DNA from: Aquincola tertiaricarbonis | GTDB taxonomy: Bacteria > Pseudomonadota > Gammaproteobacteria > Burkholderiales > Burkholderiaceae_C | Length of the DNA: 64,000 nt | Reading direction: 5' to 3' | Assembly (NCBI RefSeq): GCF_023573145.1 | Contig: NZ_CP097636.1 | Coordinates: 248,001 to 312,000 of the forward strand | Shown: positions 60,911 to 64,000 of the stretch, piece by piece | Layout of the letters: every line of letters starts with the position of its first letter | How positions within the stretch are numbered: the stretch's first letter is position 1 | Notes under the pieces: generated by a model | Told to the model about the DNA's origin: nothing | Seen by the model: only the letters and a program-made list of their open reading frames with translations | Databases searched by the model: none | Made by a program: the position numbers and the translations under genes

Positions 60911-61906
60911 TCAGCCGCCCCGCATCGCCTGCGCGATCAGCGTGTACGAGCGGCGGCGCACCGCCGGGTCGTGGGCCCAGGTGTTGATGACGATCTCACC
61001 CAGCTGCAGTCGGTCGGCCAGCTGGTGCAGCATGGCCGCCACCTGCGCGCCGGTGCCCACCAGGGCCTGGCGGCGCATGGCCTCCACGGTGGTGGCCATC
61101 TCCATCTCGGTGAAGCCGCGGGCCGCCACCGCGTCGGGCGGCTGCAGCGGGCCCAGCACGCCGCGGGCGCGGTCGACGCGCCAGCGTTCGCGGCTCAGCG
61201 CATGGTGGCGGGCTTCTTCTTCGGTGTCGGCGGCCAGCGCCCACACGCAGATGGTGGGCTGCGGTGCGGGGTGCCGCTCGCTCGGGCGGTAGAGCTCGCG
61301 GTAGAGGCGCAGCGCCTGCTCCACACCCTGGCCGTCCATGAAGAAGTAGGCGAAGGCATAGGGCAGGCCGAAGTGCGCGGCCAGCTGCGCGCCGTAGTCG
61401 CTGCTGCCCAGCACCCAGATCTGCGGCGCATGCGGCCCGCGCGGGTGGGCCGTGATGCCGTTGTGCGGCTGGCCGCTGGTCCAGGCCTGCAGGTCGCGCA
61501 CCTGCTGCGGAAAGTGCTCGGCCGCATGGTGTGCATGCGGGTTCAGGGCCATCGCGGTGCGCATGTCGCCGCCGGGCGCACGGCCCACGCCCAGGTCGAT
61601 GCGGCCGGGCGCCAGTGCCTCCAGCACGCGGAACTGCTCGGCCACCTTCAGGGCCGAGTAGTGCGGCAGCATCACCCCCGCGCTGCCGATGCGGATGCGC
61701 TGCGTGGTGGCGGCCACGGCGGCCATCAGCACCTCGGGCGCGGTACCGATGATGGCGGGCAGCGCATGGTGCTCGCTCAGCCAGAAGCGGTGGTAGCCCT
61801 CGGCTTCGCAGTGGGCGGCCAGGCTCACGCTGTCGCGGATGGCGGCGTCTTCGCTGCTGCCGGCCAGCGAGACGGACTGGTCGAGGGCGGACAGGACAAG
61901 GCTCAT
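60911..61906 (-). CDS. LLM-class flavin-dependent oxidoreductase
   Basis: 331 residues from the ATG of MSLVLSALDQS, 60 bases inside a longer open frame whose extra residues look non-coding. A luciferase-like (beta/alpha) barrel: EGYHRFWLSEHHALPAIIGT, GSAGVMLPHYSALKVAEQFR, APGRIDLGVGRAPGGD, VLGSSDYGAQLAAHFGLPYA and VGTGAQVAAMLHQLADR are the YhbW/LuxA-like group 1 hallmarks. It uses reduced FMN for an unknown oxidation. It converges with metW (11 bases between) and diverges from the thiC riboswitch leader. Confidence 0.9.
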   Translation of the reverse strand: MSLVLSALDQSVSLAGSSEDAAIRDSVSLAAHCEAEGYHRFWLSEHHALPAIIGTAPEVLMAAVAATTQRIRIGSAGVMLPHYSALKVAEQFRVLEALAPGRIDLGVGRAPGGDMRTAMALNPHAHHAAEHFPQQVRDLQAWTSGQPHNGITAHPRGPHAPQIWVLGSSDYGAQLAAHFGLPYAFAYFFMDGQGVEQALRLYRELYRPSERHPAPQPTICVWALAADTEEEARHHALSRERWRVDRARGVLGPLQPPDAVAARGFTEMEMATTVEAMRRQALVGTGAQVAAMLHQLADRLQLGEIVINTWAHDPAVRRRSYTLIAQAMRGG

Positions 61907-61995
61907 GCGCGGCACGCTATCACCGCCCGCAAGCCGCGGTGGGCGGCAGGGGCAACACGTTGACATCCGCCGCGCCGGGCTCCCACAATCGCCCC

Positions 61996-64000
<2,005 letters not shown>

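Overview
The window is GC-rich (about 70% by eye), densely coded chromosomal DNA from a betaproteobacterium. It most resembles the Burkholderiales (Rubrivivax/Leptothrix/Ideonella-like). This rests on gene content: metX-metW behind a SAM-II riboswitch, a Burkholderiales-type porin, a Bug-family binding protein, a PhaB-like reductase, PEP-CTERM proteins and a gene-end repeat. No rRNA, tRNA, insertion sequence, phage or CRISPR array was seen. Both ends cut a gene: a FecR/TPR/beta-barrel protein on the left and thiC on the right.

Layout. 0-6 kb: FecR-TPR-barrel protein, a tiny secreted-peptide ORF, an M48 protease and an AmpG-like permease. 6-18 kb: a peptide-transport region. Three tandem, translationally coupled binding proteins (minus strand) run into an ECF sigma/anti-sigma pair. 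Facing them are a porin and then an Opp/Dpp-type permease pair with a fused double ATPase. 18-27.6 kb: Bug binding protein behind a candidate sigma-54 promoter, a PAS-rich hybrid histidine kinase, pyrF, purB, and an M48 protease/YjgN pair.

27.7-45 kb is the most interesting part, a nitrogen and pyrimidine salvage region. A BMP-type nucleoside ABC transporter (4 genes) runs straight into URC1-like and URC4-like genes of the ring-opening uracil pathway. Next come a PhaB-like SDR, a deacetylase-like protein, a PAS sensor kinase/LuxR regulator pair and a NitT/TauT-type transporter ending in cyanase (cynS) and a DUF1348 gene. Uracil phosphoribosyltransferase (upp, the URC6 activity) and a CodA-like cytosine deaminase follow. 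Together they could take up nucleosides, bases and cyanate and release nitrogen. No urea-degrading enzyme is visible, so where the urea goes is open.

45-64 kb: two GSTs, a glutamate synthase-like FMN protein and an MFS exporter. Then comes a copper module (cueR, copA, copZ) with two CueR-type promoters that have 19-bp spacers. A lower-GC block carries prsT, a PEP-CTERM protein with a strong sigma-54 promoter and a flavin oxidase. The window ends with a DHH phosphoesterase, metX-metW under a SAM-II riboswitch, an LLM oxidoreductase, and thiC under a TPP riboswitch.

All family calls come from reading motifs in the translated sequence. No database search was run.
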